The notes beneath the pieces were generated by a model, which made no database searches, was not told the origin of the DNA, and saw only the letters and a list, made by a program, of their open reading frames with translations. The position numbers and the translations under genes were made by a program. Below, in pieces: positions 19,635 through 30,581 of a stretch of 64,000 nt of DNA. The DNA is from Adiantum capillus-veneris (lineage: Eukaryota; Streptophyta; Polypodiopsida; Polypodiales; Pteridaceae). The stretch's first letter is position 1, and the number at the start of each line of letters is the position of its first letter. The stretch spans positions 12,514,412 to 12,578,411 of the forward strand of contig CM043965.1 of assembly GCA_014529385.2 (NCBI GenBank). The letters are read 5' to 3'.

Positions 19635-21196
19635 TGACGGGAGCAAAGCGAACCCCGAACCCCTGACGGCCTCTAAAACACCGGGGAACGAATGGCACGC
19701 CTCGAGCCTGTCATGGTAAAGCAAACAGGGGGCACCACCTAGCTTCAGCGGCTAGGACGCAAACAACACACCACCATAACAAAGTTTTCATCCAAGAGAG
19801 ATGGATGCTTGGGAGTAATGATGAAAAGGAAAGGGAATGAGATCAAGTGAGAGAGAGAGAGAGAGAGTGAGGGAGGGGGTATAGCAGGTTAGTACTTAGG
19901 CATCACAAAAGGATGGCGAATCCGCACACCCTTCACACATACACAAGCTCACTCCAAAACACAAGACTAGGTGGCGATTCCGCACACCTCACATGGGCAA
20001 AACGTTGCAAGAAAACATACTCACAAAACCTCAAGCTTTATTTAGAGAATTAGGCGATGAAATGGGGAGCATAGGGTAGGGGAATGAGAAGGGAGAGAGT
20101 GGTAGAGCACATGGCGGATAGCTGGGAGTTGATGGCAAAGACTCGCACGAGGATTATGGCCATCATCCTTTATTTAGTTGCCCTTCATCTTCCATATCCA
20201 AGGGTGTAGAGGTCATGCTCAAGACAAGCATGGTGATTGTGGTGATGGTGATGGTGTGGGTGTGGGTGTGGGTGTGTGTGTACTAGGCACACACAGTGCA
20301 TAGTGTGTTCTTTGGTGATGTTGTGTGTTTTTGTGTGATGGTGACCCCTCTTTATATAGGGGAGGAGGGGGGGGAGAAATTATAGAATTTAGAAATGAAG
20401 AAATCATTATCTACATAGGCCATGTGACTGTGGGCCCCACTTGTCTGGCTGTGTGTATATGTGCTAGAACAGCAGTCTCATGAGAGAGAGACTAAGAGAG
20501 AGAGATGGGTTGATGAAAAAAAGTGAGAGGTGACATGGAGAATAAAGTAATTACAAGAGGGGAGAGAGAGGAGTGTGTTCAGAGGTGAATCTGTGTGCAG
20601 ATGTGTGTGAACACAAGAAAAATCAGGTAACCACCGGGTGGGGATGGGTCTGTGGGCACCTTTTTTAGTGAAACTGAGTGTGTGTGAGTGTGGGGGAGGT
20701 TATTTAGCTACAAGACAAGAGACATGGCACCCTTTAGAGAGAGGGGGGGGTATTTGGGTCATGGGATATGATAGGAGAGAGAAAGGGGGGGTGGGGTATA
20801 CTATTTTGGAAGATAGGGTAAGTTGCATGTGAGTTAGGGTGCATTATTGGTGAGTTAGAATGCATTATTGGTGAGAGGTGGGGTAGCTTGAGGGGAGAGA
20901 TAAAGGAGAAAGGACAAAGGGAAGAGAGAGGGGGTTGACCTTTTGAGTGGAGGAGAGGAAAAGGGACACCCGGTGGGGCAACAGTGAAGAAAAAGGAGGC
21001 AAGGTGGGGATGGGCTACCCCGCAGGCATGAGGTGGCTTATTTTACCTTTCTTATATATTTACATAATCATACTTTATTTTTTTCTTACTTTTTCCAATG
21101 CTTTTTTTTTTCACTCCCTCCCTAAGAGGGGGTTTTCATGGGGTGGGGATGAGAGAAGAGGGGTATGGGAGCTTGGCTTGTGAAAAGCCCCCTTCA
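19635..21196 (-). repeat. Element E 3' LTR
   Basis: Plus-strand ends TGACGGG and CTTCA. It contains (GA)n and (TG)n tracts (19850-19870, 20245-20280) and a TATATAAA box on the minus strand at 20351-20358. At 21029-21116 it has an AT-rich block that appears in inverted orientation in the other LTR. Confidence 0.9.
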
Positions 21197-21212
21197 TTAG
21201 CCCTCCCCTTTT
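21197..21212 (-). promoter_or_regulatory. Element E polypurine tract
   Basis: On the minus strand AAAAGGGGAGGGCTAA lies directly before the 3' LTR. Its GGGAGGGCTAA end is identical to the tract of element D, supporting common descent. Confidence 0.85.
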
Positions 21213-21224
21213 GGCTAGAGGCAT

Positions 21225-22448
21225 TCATGTCTCTAGCTCATCTGTTTGATCATTATCATCGGAGGTGGCGGCTGATGGTGTGTCCTCATCTGGAATGTCA
21301 ATTGGTGGAGCCTGGTCAAATCGAAGAAAATAAGGTTTAAGTCGCCAACCATTTACCCTGGTTTTATGAAGTTTTCCATCATCCTCCATAAGCTGGTAGC
21401 TTCCATTGGCATACGTTTTCCTGACGATGAAAGGACCTTCCCATCGGAGTAGGAGTTTCTTATCCTTGCGCGTGTCGAAGCGATTGTCGTAGCGGAGCAC
21501 CAACATTCCTTTCTTCAATTCTTTTTTCCGGAGATGCTCGTTAAAGCTAAACTGTCTATGCTCTGCTTGTGCTGCATAATAATTTATTGCTTCTTCTCTG
21601 TCCAGCTGCAGTCTTTCCAAGTTGATGATGTGATCTCTCAAATGCATGTTGGGCTGTTGAAGCTGGCTTGCCATTACTCTGAGACTTTGTAGTTGCACTT
21701 CAATGGGCAAGATTGCTTCCTTACCAAATACTAGATGATACGGTGTGAATCCCAAGGATGTACGAAATGAAAATCTGTAGGCCCATAAAGCTGGTAGTAG
21801 ATACTTATCCCAGTCTCCAGGATGATTGTTTACCTGCTTGGTAATAATTTTAGAAACCATTCCATTTACCTTTTCAACTAGGCCATTACATTGAGGGTAA
21901 TATGGTGAAGAGTGCCTCCTTGTAATGCCCAGTTTCTGCATTAATTCTCCTACCAAGTCTGCTCTGAAACCTGGACCTCTATCAGAGATGATCTCTAAAG
22001 GTGTGCCAAACCTACAGCATATGTGCTAGTAGATAAATTTAGCTACCTCTATCGCTGTGATTCTAGTGGTGGATGTAGCCTCTGCCCATCTAGTCATGTA
22101 GTCGACCCCCATGATAATGTAGAATTTTCCTGAGTTGGCCCTAGGTAATGGCCCAATGGCATCGATACCCCATTTTTCAAATGGGCCATATGAGAGAATA
22201 GGTGTCTGTGGTTTAGGCATAAGTGACCTAGTGCCGGCCTTTTGACACAACTTACATGTTTTGCACCAGTAGTGTACATCACGGTTGAGGCTAGGCCATA
22301 TGAAGCCTGCCTGCAAGATTTTCCTACTTGTTATGTCTAGGGCAAAGTGACCACCACAAACCCCGTCGTGACAGCTAGCAATTACTCCCGTGATTTCCTG
22401 AGAGAGAGGGACCTTCCTGAGTATTTGGTCCTTACCCTTACAGTACAA
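21225..22448 (-). pseudogene. pol: Element E integrase, two internal stops
   Basis: Same frame as the upstream polyprotein. The zinc-binding domain has HDGVCGGHFALDITSRKIL and CKTCKLCQ. The DDE core has KWGIDAIGPLP, a later SDRGPGF-type segment and SPYYPQCNGLVEKVNG. A TAG at 22028-22026 follows AKFIY; the matching position in D reads threonine. The C-terminal part (LVLRYDNRFDTRKDKKLLLRWEGPFIV, then NGSYQL) is the usual GPF/Y domain, and no chromodomain follows. Integrase inserts the DNA copy in the genome. Confidence 0.9.
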
Positions 22449-22517
22449 ACCGTCATTGATGAGTCGATACCTTGTGGCCTTCCGCGTCAGCCATTGCTTC
22501 TGTCCCTTTGTTAAATC

Positions 22518-24110
22518 TCATGGGCATTCCCCTGTTTCCAAAAAATGCATGATGTCAGGCAAGGCATCACTTCCTTGAAATAGAGGGAGCTTTAGTTTTA
22601 TTGCTCCAACCACCACTTCCTGTAGTCTTTCACTTGCTAGGGCATCTGCTTCTTGGTTTTGAGCCCTTGGGATATGGTGTATTTGAACTTCTTCAAACTT
22701 ACCCAACAAGGTTTTTACACCACTTAAGTGAGTCCTTAAACTAGGATTCTTGCATGTCCATGCTCCATTTACTTGCCTTACCAGAAGTAGAGCATCCCCA
22801 AATACATTAAGGCGTTGTACACCTTGCGAGATGCACCATTGTAGACCCTTGGTTAGTGCTGCATACTTAGCTTCATTGTTAGAATTTGAATCTAACAATT
22901 GGCCCAACGAAAATACCTTTGTCCCTTTGTCATCAAAGACCACTATGCCTACAGCTGCTTTGTCGGACGCTCGCTTGTAGGCTCCATCAAAGTAGAGAGA
23001 GTATGCTCCTTCTACCATCGGTGGTACTGGAGGTAATCGGACTTCTCCTTCCTTAGATTGCTTCTCCTTCCTTTCAAAGACTTGGTAGGTCATGAGTCCC
23101 CCCAAACTTGCCCTTATCGTGCTTTCTACTTGTACCGTGTAGTCAAACTCTTGCAGACGAACTAGCCATTTAGTAATTCTAGCAGACACATCCATGTGTT
23201 GTACAACATAGGGAAATATTTCATCCGTGGTTAGAATCACAAATTGCTTAGGCAGCAAATATGACCTAAACTTTGTAGTTGCAAATCTAAGAGCTAGGAC
23301 TAAGTGTTCCACATGGGTGAAACCTTTCTCTCCTGCTGTCATCATTCGACTAGAGAAGTAGATTGGCCTCATGAAAGATGTCGTCGTATCCTTTTGGAGT
23401 AGCACAGCCCCCAATGAGTCATCACCAACACTTGAGGTGACATAGAATTTTTCATCCCACTTAGGTGGTGAGATAGTTGGCAGAGTGGCTAAGACCTCCT
23501 TTACCTTGTTGTAGTGATGTTCGCTTTCCTCGTCCCAAGTGAAAGTTGATCTTTGAGTGAGTTGTTGCAGTGGTAGAACAAGTTGTGATAGTAGATGTAT
23601 GAATCTACTTAAGTACCTCACCTTCTGTAGAAAAGAGACCAGTTGACGTGCGGTCGTTGGTGAAGGTAGGGCTATGAGTGCAGACACCTTACTTGGGTCG
23701 GCGTTGATACCTTTTGCTGAAATTTCATGGCCTAGTAGAATGACTTTACTCTCCCCAATGTGGCATTTATCCACATTTAATTGCCCACCTAGGCTCTGCA
23801 ACCTGGCCAAACCTTCAGTTACCTTTTCTAAATGTGAAATACGGGAGCTATATATACAAAAATCATCAATGAACACTCTTATGGATGTTCCAAAGAACGG
23901 TTGAAAAACATATGTGACATATCTTTGGAATGTGGTAGGTGCATTTGTGAGACCAAATGGCATAACCCTGTATGCAAAACAACCCCATGGAGTGATAAAA
24001 GTGGTTTTTAGCTGATCTTCCAAGGCTATGCGTATTTGAAAGTATCCAGAATAACCATCACATACGGTATAGCATTTAAAACCCGCTACTTCATTCAGAA
24101 TTTCATCCAA
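22518..24110 (-). pseudogene. pol: Element E reverse transcriptase, RNase H and second RNase H
   Basis: Preceded by a TAA at 24161-24159 that replaces the Tyr of CVDY. RT motifs: VCDGYSGYFQI, PFGLTNAPTTFQR, catalytic FIDDFCIYS (FIDD at 23873-23862) and LLGHEISAKGI. The first RNase H lacks its first Asp (YVTSSVGDDSLGAVL). The second RNase H keeps all four acidic positions: LYFDGAY, NSNNEAKYAAL, VFGDALLLVRQ, NQEADALA. A degenerate first and intact second RNase H is typical of Tat-branch elements. The frame ends at a TGA (22520-22518) after ETGECP, then integrase continues in frame. Confidence 0.9.
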
Positions 24111-24161
24111 GAAAGGGAGAGGAAAGTGGTCTCTCTTTGTAGCTGCATTTAGTGGTTTTTA

Positions 24162-26362
24162 GTCAACACAGACCCTCCACTTACCATTCTTTTTAGGCGT
24201 CACCACTACGGGTGACACCCATTCTGAGTTTTCTACAGGATAGATGAATCCCGCCTCCAGCAGTTTCCTTACCTCGGCCAAGAGTGCCTTTTCTTGTATG
24301 ACCCCCAATCGTCGTAGCTTTTGCACAACTGGTTTTACCCCTTCCTTCAGCTTAATATGATGTTCCACCACTATAATGCCTATGATTCTTTCATAGTTGT
24401 CAATGAACAGGTTAGGAAATCCCATCAACATTTTCAAAAAACTATCTTTCTCCTCAAGTGTTAATTCCGTAGAGAACATACCCTTCAACCTACTTCCTCT
24501 TAGGCCAGGTGATTTTCTCTCCTCTTCATTGGGTTTCCCTTTTGGTGATGGATCACCAGTTGTGCTTACCCTTTGTGGATCCTTCATAATGATACCCATC
24601 ACATCAATGGAACTGTCACTTTTGTCCGTGGATGTGGTCTCCTCCTCAGAACTGGAAGATTCGCTAGTGGTTTCATCTGCCGATGTTTCCAGATTCATTT
24701 GCTTCTGCTTGCCAATCCTCATGTCGTAGTAGATTGTCTCCCCTTTCTTACCGGTCATGCGTAGAAGGCCAGTACCCCAGTCCTGTTTTGCCTTCATGGC
24801 CATCAACCATGGCCTTCCCAAAATTAGTGGATAGCCCTCCCCCTTAGTAGGCATTACAAAAAAATCTACCTCTACCTCATTGTTGAAAGCTTTGATTTTC
24901 ACGGCACTTACCACACCCACACACTTTACTTTTGCGTTGTTTGCCATCTTTGCCTTGCATGGAGAAGGCCTGTCAACCTCGAGCCCTAATCGAAGCATCA
25001 TAGCTTCGCTCATTACACAGATTTGTGCACCTCCATCAATGTAGGTGTTTCCAACCCTCTTTCCTTTTATGTTTACGTCGACAATTGGAAGGATGTCATC
25101 CATGTTGCATCCCGAAATTGCTCCGGCTACCTTTGTTTTGGAGCGTCTTGTACTTACCATTTTAGACCATTGTCGCCTTACTTTTGGTGCAAGATGTAGC
25201 AGCTGTGACCATGTAATCTTTGGTCCTTGCTCTGCCACATCCAATGTTAGATCATAGGGCTTAGAACTTTCCCCTAGCTGGAAGTCGGTGATGCCCAATT
25301 TCCGTCGTGGCCTGGATGGCCTCTTGCTAGTTTCTCCTCTCATGCTTCTCTCATCATCTGATTGTGTAGCTTTCTCCCTCCTAGATCTTTTCACAGTCAT
25401 GGCTTCAGGTGGTTCTAAAAAGGTTACCTTCTCCTTACCCTTGTCCCTCTCCTTTGCTCTGGGTGGATCCACTACTATGGCTTTTCCTTTCTCTTCTAGC
25501 CTTATGATGTTTACAGGGCGATCAGGTGGTGGGGCTGGTGGAAGAGGTGGGATGGATGCTTGTAGTGGTGTCTGGGGTGGACGTAGAATTTGTGTTGGTG
25601 GGGGTGGTGCTCGGGGTGGGGGTGTTCTTTCTCTAGGGGGTGACAATTGGTTCCTCCTACCTCCTCTATTATAGTTTTGTCGTGGTTTGGGACAGTAGTA
25701 CATACCGTGACCGTCTTCTCCGCAGTTGTAGCAATGATACTCCCTGTTTTGTCGTCGTGCTCTTCCAGGGTCTTGATCTCTTTCTTGACTCCTCCCTTGT
25801 TGTATTAAGTGGACAGACAAATTCTGTAGTTGGTCAGTAATATGGGCCAACATATCTTGTTGGTCATCTCTTACCCCAAGAGCCGGTGGTGGTGGTATGG
25901 TGGTTGTCATAGTTGCTGGTCGACGCAATGTTCCTGATTCTATTGACTCGGTTTCTTTGGCTTTCATTCGCAGTTTCTTGTCTTTAAGGCGAGCAATCTA
26001 AACGGCTAACTCGTACGTAGCCGGGAATCTACCTTTCACCTTCTCCTTGAGAAGCGGCCATAAGCCATGCGTGAACCGATCTTTTTTTAGGAAATCAGCT
26101 GCAGCTTCCCTCCTAGCCAGTGACTCAACCCACCGTTCCCACAAATCCACAAATTTGGACTCATAGGTGGCATATTCTAAAAGACCCTCCTACTTCAAGT
26201 CTCTCAACTTGTCCCACAACTTTTCTGAAGTGGTACCTCCCCCAAAGCGCCTCCCGTATCTTTGTTGCTCACTATACATGCTACTTCAAAGTCATCTAGG
26301 AAGTCTGTTACCAAATCCTCCCCCTTCTTTCCTTTAAATGTTGGAAATGCTACACTTGACAT
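24162..26362 (-). pseudogene. gag: Element E gag-protease-RT start, broken at the N-terminus
   Basis: ATG at 26362 (MSSVAFPTFKGKKGEDLV). Compared with D about 40 residues are missing near 26300, and a frameshift and stops (one TAG at 26000-25998) interrupt Gag. From 25967 the frame is open. It holds a Pro-rich segment, the zinc knuckle CYNCGEDGHGMYYC (25733-25692), a Pro/Arg linker and a basic region. The protease has IDGGAQICVM (25040 down) and YPLILGRPWLMAM. An acidic Ser/Thr/Glu-rich linker and the RT start (VSPVVVTPKKNGKWRVCVD) follow. The protease active site is Asp-Gly-Gly rather than Asp-Thr/Ser-Gly, as in D and F. Confidence 0.88.
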
Positions 26363-26444
26363 GATTACTGAGAGAGAGCTAGAAAGACACACTGCTTAAC
26401 TTGCAAAAGTTTTTTCTTCTTTACAAGGAGGCGTGTATACCCTC

Positions 26445-26663
26445 TTATACTAGGACATAGATTAAAACTTCAAATGGTACATTGCCTTGTACCAAAGGTA
26501 AGACAAATGGTTGATCTGATGCCAGAACCTCCAAAAACCGCTCCCCACCCGGCATGGTGTCAATGACGTGCTGGTAGTGAGCCTTCAAATCCAGTATTAC
26601 CTTGATTGAGCGTACACGTGTTGGTATGTGTGATCTGTCTTGAGGTAGGTTGTACTGATTCAT
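26445..26663 (-). CDS. Element E leader ORF c, conserved small protein
   Basis: 72 codons from an ATG at 26663-26661, 82 bases before the gag ATG. No known domain. Its second half (RFLEVLASDQPFVLPLVQGNVPFEVLIYVLV) aligns with two leader ORFs of element D, which read ...EILASPNPVILPLIDYHRSFDVNIFILL and ...EINASVNPFILPLIRYDLSLDVYIFVLF. Shared pattern: a basic/hydrophobic beta-like start, then AS-x-x-P-x-(I/V)LPL, then DV or EV-x-I-(F/Y), ending in hydrophobic residues. Conservation between two diverged elements suggests it is or was translated. Function unknown. Confidence 0.6.
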   Translation of the reverse strand: MNQYNLPQDRSHIPTRVRSIKVILDLKAHYQHVIDTMPGGERFLEVLASDQPFVLPLVQGNVPFEVLIYVLV

Positions 26664-26680
26664 GTGAAGCTTAGAGGTGC

Positions 26681-26905
26681 TTAGTCACTGTCCAAGCTTG
26701 TGGGAGAGGGTGGTGTTCTTTCCTGAAACAAACTCAGTAGATCCCTAGTTTCTCTAGTAAGAGTGTGAGCCAATGCTTCCGTTATCTCTGCTGCAGCATC
26801 AGGTGCGACTTGAAAACTGACTGTGATAATTACCTCGGTGACTTGAGTTACCCGATTCTCAAAGTAGAATAGTGTTGATTCTCTATTGTGTAGAGCTCCT
26901 TCCAT
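26681..26905 (-). CDS. Element E leader ORF b
   Basis: 74 codons from an ATG at 26905-26903. It contains RVTQVTEVIITVSFQ, similar in pattern to the first half of the D leader ORFs (for example RQKVHIIVSTKLQFQ), followed by a Thr/Glu-rich helical part and a Pro/Ser tail. It overlaps ORF a by 23 bases and ends 17 bases before ORF c. No known domain; weaker case than ORF c. Confidence 0.45.
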   Translation of the reverse strand: MEGALHNRESTLFYFENRVTQVTEVIITVSFQVAPDAAAEITEALAHTLTRETRDLLSLFQERTPPSPTSLDSD

Positions 26906-27143
26906 TTTGTTGTTGTGGGTTGGTTGTAGGTCTCGGACATGGTTTCGACCTTCTCCTTCTTCTTGGCACTTGGCCTATGTATATCCACTGGGTTTGGCGT
27001 GTTGGTTGACTCTCCCACTGCAAATCGATTACCGTTACGCCTGGCACTTGAGCTTCGATGGAGATGCGGAGTTTGTCTAGTTGTGCTTGGAGCTCTTCTT
27101 CTTCTATCGTCCAATTAGCAAATCCTGCTAGCCATTCATCCAT
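26883..27143 (-). CDS. Element E leader ORF a
   Basis: 86 codons from an ATG at 27143-27141, about 55 bases after the primer site. It starts with an acidic helix (MDEWLAGFANWTIEEEELQAQL) and ends with a basic Arg/Lys-rich and Gln-rich tail. It is the first ATG frame of the internal region. I recognise no domain, and D has no room for an equivalent. Confidence 0.4.
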   Translation of the reverse strand: MDEWLAGFANWTIEEEELQAQLDKLRISIEAQVPGVTVIDLQWESQPTRQTQWIYIGQVPRRRRRSKPCPRPTTNPQQQNGRSSTQ

Positions 27144-27197
27144 TCACAATAGTTTAAGGGTTTCAGTCTTGTAAACTGAAGGGTTTCATGAAAAGAT

Positions 27198-27216
27198 CCT
27201 CAGTGGGGGCACCAAA
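27198..27216 (-). promoter_or_regulatory. Element E primer-binding site
   Basis: On the minus strand TTTGGTGCCCCCACTGAGG follows the 5' LTR. The core TGGTGCCCCCACTGAGG recurs in D (TTGTTGCCCCCACTGAGG) at the same place, so it is the conserved primer site. I cannot name the tRNA with confidence. Confidence 0.75.
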
Positions 27217-29201
27217 TGACGGGAGCAAAGCGAACCCCGAACCCGCGACGGCCTCTAAAACACCGGGGACCGAATGGCGCGCCTCGAGCCTGTCATGGTA
27301 AAGCAAACAGGGGGCACCACCTAGCTTCAGCGGCTAGGACGCAAACAACACACCACCATAACAAAGTTTTCATCCAAGAGAGATGGATGCTTGGGAGTAA
27401 TGATGAAAAGGAAAGGGAATGAGATCAAGTGAGAGAGAGAGAGAGAGTGAGGGAGGGGGTATAGCAGGTTAGTACTTAGGCCTCACAAAAGGATGGCGAA
27501 TCCGCACACCCTTCACACATACACAAGCTCACTCCAAAACACAAGACTAGGTGGCGATTCCGCACACCTCACATGGGCAAAACATTGCAAGAAAACATAC
27601 TCACAAAACCTCAAGCTTTATTTAGAGAATTAGGCGATGAAATGGGGAGCATAGGGTAGGGGAATGAGAAGGGAGAGAGTGGTAGAGCACATGGCGGATA
27701 GCTGGGAGTTGATGGCGAAGACTCGCACGAGGATTATGGCCATCATCCTTTATTTAGTTGCCCTTCATCTTCCATATCCAAGGGTGTAGAGGTCATGCTC
27801 AAGACAAGCATGGTGATTGTGGTGATGGTGATGGTGTGGGTGTGGGTGTGGGTGTGTGTGTACTAGGCACACACAGTGCATAGTGTGTTCTTTGGTGATG
27901 TTGTGTGTTTTTGTGTGATGGTGACCCCTCTTTATATAGGGGAGGAGGGGGGGGAGAAATTATAGAATTTAGAAATGAAGAAATCATTATCTACATAGGC
28001 CATGTGACTGTGGGCCCCACTTGTCTGGCTGTGTGTATATGTGCCAGAACAGCAGTCTCATGAGAGAGAGACTAAGAGAGAGAGATGGGTTGATGAAAAA
28101 AAGTGAGAGGTGACATGGAGAATAAAGTAATTACAAGAGGGGAGAGAGAGGAGTGTGTTCAGAGGTGAATCTGTGTGCAGATGTGTGTGAACACAAGAAA
28201 AATCAGGTAACCATCGGGTGGGGATGGGTCTGTGGGCACCTTTTTTAGTGAAACTGAGTGTGTGTGAGTGTGGGGGAAGTTATTTAGCTACAAGACAAGA
28301 GACATGGCACCCTTTAGAGAGGGGGGGGGGTATTTGGGTCATGGGATATGATAGGAGAGAGAAAGGGGGGGTGGGGTATACTATTTTGGAAGATAGGGTA
28401 AGTTGCATGTGAGTTAGGGTGCATTATTGGTGAGTTAGAATGCATTATTGGTGAGAGGTGGGGTAGCTTGAGGGGAGAGAGAAAGGAGAAAGGACAAAGG
28501 GAAGAGAGAGGGGGTTGACCTTTTGAGTGGAGGAGAGGAAAAGGGACACCCGGCGGGGCAACAGTGAAGAAAAAGGAGGTAAGGTGCGGATGGGCTACCC
28601 CGCAGGCATAAGAGAGATGGAGTTCTCATTATGCTAACACTTTATGTGGATGATATGCTTCTTACCGGAAATACTGCAAATCAAATTGAAGCGTTTAAAG
28701 ATGCTTTGAGAAAAACCTTTGAGATGTTTGATCTTGGTTTGCTACATTATTACTTGGGTATTCAGTTTGTGCAATTAGAGGATGGCATATACATGTTGCA
28801 AGCAAAATATTTGCATAAAATTCTGGACAAGTTTGGTATGCAAAATTGTGGAGCTTATAAGGGTCACCACATTATCCATGTATAGCTAATCACCTCTATA
28901 ATAGCTTTAATTAGAGAAATATACTATACATGTAAGAATGTGTTATGCAATATGTTGATGAAAATCCACCAAAGCTCAAAAAGCGATGCCATTATGCACT
29001 CATGCTACTTGTTTAATAAGGCGATGCCTCTTTAAAAATCGTTGTCTAGATTAAAAAAGCATTGGAAAAAGTAAGAAAAAAATAAAGTATGATTATGTAA
29101 ATATATAAGAAAGGTAAAATACCTCCCTAAGAGGGGGTTTTCATGGGGTGGGGACGCAAGAAGAGGGGTATGGGAGCTTGGCTTGTGAAAAGCCCCCATC
29201 A
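27217..29201 (-). repeat. Element E 5' LTR, with an internal insert
   Basis: 27217-28608 matches 19635-21028 with few differences, and 29122-29201 matches 21117-21196. Between them lies a 513-bp insert where the partner LTR has only 88 bp. A minus-strand TATATAAA box at 27931-27938 is a likely promoter for the element RNA. Confidence 0.88.
28609..29121 (+). mobile_element. Insert in the E 5' LTR carrying a Ty1/copia reverse transcriptase fragment
   Basis: 28631-28885 encodes LTLYVDDMLLTGNTANQIEAF, then DLGLLHYYLGIQF and KYLHKILDKFGMQNC. This is the catalytic YVDD and following region of a Ty1/copia reverse transcriptase, about 80 residues, ending at a stop at 28885. The last 69 bp (29053-29121) are the reverse complement of 21039-21107 in the partner LTR. 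The insert is therefore a composite of copia coding DNA, unassigned DNA (28886-29052) and an inverted LTR block. Confidence 0.75.
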
Positions 29202-30016
29202 ATGCTTGTTGGATGAGCAAAGTCAGGTCACGGTGTTGTAATTAATCTCTATAGAAGCCTAGGGACAAATCAGGTCATTTTGGCCAGACATTAGGTTTTC
29301 TAAGGTTTAGTATATAAACCAAAACCTAAAGCTTTGTAAAGAGACTTCTAACATTCTTATCTTCTGTGTCGATTGGGAGACTAGGAGAGAGTGAGAGAGT
29401 GTGTGTGTGTGCTACAAGAGCTATGCTGGTCGGAATCGCAAACGGAGAGAAGCAGCGTGTTGTCCACGAGGAGAGTTACACGTTGATGCTTACATCACGT
29501 GCATTCGTCTATGTTTTGGCAGATTCACCCGCGAGCTACTTTTGGAGTTTTGATGAGTAAATGTTGTCCGTTTTTGCATTTTAGCATATCCACGTGATTA
29601 GAGCGAGTAGAGCTACGCATTAGGCATCTTAGTTTTTGAAAAAGTCGACCTGCAAAAATATGTCAGACATCCTACGCGATTCAGCACCGGGTGTTTTTGG
29701 GTAGGGTTTTGGGTATTGGACCTTAGGGAGAGTGGCCTATTGGTGTTGATAGGATATCCCTCAAGTTTAGTAACATTTCGAGAACGTCTAATGGGCTTTT
29801 GGCTTGCAATAGTATCATAGGAGACTCTCACATTCACAGAACCGATGGCATGTAGATTTGATATCTCTGTAGGAAGTAGTCATTAGTCGGTCGAGTAGAG
29901 GTTGACACCCTTTGCTTGCTTCCATGCGCCTGCGGGTCGAGCTCCGTCCTCAGTTGACATTATATGTTAGGTGAGTTCTCGCTATGCTGAAGTCCGTCGC
30001 GGCGTATCCGCCAACA
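29202..30016 (+). repeat. Element C 5' LTR, right piece
   Basis: Resumes C after element E and matches 51249-52057 of the 3' LTR. It contains a TATATAAA box at 29311-29318 (also at 51358-51365) and a half copy of the leader palindrome at 29665-29678. It ends CCAACA before the primer site. Confidence 0.9.
29311..29318 (+). promoter_or_regulatory. Element C LTR TATA box
   Basis: TATATAAA, kept in the 3' LTR at 51358-51365, in the middle third of the LTR where the U3/R border is expected. Likely core promoter of the C RNA. Confidence 0.55.
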
Positions 30017-30017
30017 T

Positions 30018-30035
30018 TGGCGTCGTTGCCGGGGA
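30018..30035 (+). promoter_or_regulatory. Element C primer-binding site, tRNA-Asp
   Basis: TGGCGTCGTTGCCGGGGA, one base after the LTR, matches the complement of the plant tRNA-Asp 3' end (TGGCGCCGTTGCCGGGGA) with one mismatch. Confidence 0.88.
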
Positions 30036-30557
30036 CGAGGGCCCTAAGTAGGTGACCGAGACTAGTCCTTGAGGATAGAGGTCCCTCTGGCTTGCCAAAG
30101 TATATTCATTCTTTTAGATAGGATCGGAGAGTGGTGGACTCTTTTGGTCTTAGAGGGAGTCTAGGGAGAGTGTGTCTGTCCTAGATCCTTCATCTTAGGT
30201 AGTATTAGGTAGTAGTAGGTTGTGGTGTAGAGAGTAGGAGTTGGAGTGGTAGATGTGGTGGTAGGTTGACTTGAGAGTCCGTGTGAGGCTAGGAAGCAAC
30301 CAAGACATCAAAATCACCATCTCATATGATAAGTAGGAGTAGGGTAAGTACGATATCTTGATTGTTGATCTAGAGTACTTTATGTATGTCTTATTTGTTG
30401 TTAGGCTCATCAAAGAAGTGGAAAACGCTAAGTAGGAAAGACGGTAAATTGTGTTTGGAAGCTGATTTGAAGTCCAAAAGTTTCTGTGATTATTGTTGAG
30501 AGCTATACAGAGCATAGGGAATACTACTGCCAGAAAAAAATTGCATTTTAAGACAGT

Positions 30558-30581
30558 AGACATCCTACGCGTAGGATGTCT
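30558..30581. repeat. Leader palindrome C1 (perfect, 24 bp)
   Basis: AGACATCCTACG followed directly by its reverse complement CGTAGGATGTCT. The best copy of the array. Confidence 0.92.

Larger units (their letters stand above)
19635..29201 (-). mobile_element. Element E: Ty3/gypsy retrotransposon with dual RNase H, inserted in the C 5' LTR
   Basis: On the minus strand: 5' LTR 29201-27217, primer site, three small leader ORFs, gag, protease, RT, gypsy RNase H, a second RNase H, integrase, polypurine tract, 3' LTR 21196-19635. The target repeat is ATGC (19631-19634 and 29202-29205), four bases. The second RNase H and degenerate first one match the Tat branch of Ty3/gypsy. The LTRs are nearly identical where comparable, so it is young. 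The 5' LTR carries a foreign 0.5-kb insert. D is a related element of the same type. Confidence 0.92.

Noticed and set aside
20219-20407. Thr/Pro-rich minus-strand frame repeated at 27799-27987
   Set aside because: It lies in the E LTR and reflects a GGGTGT microsatellite.
25288-25674. 128-codon plus-strand frame opposite E gag
   Set aside because: Shadow of the real minus-strand polyprotein.
21225-27143. Element E as a pair of opposed host genes
   Set aside because: All conserved domains lie on the minus strand in retrotransposon order between matching LTRs.
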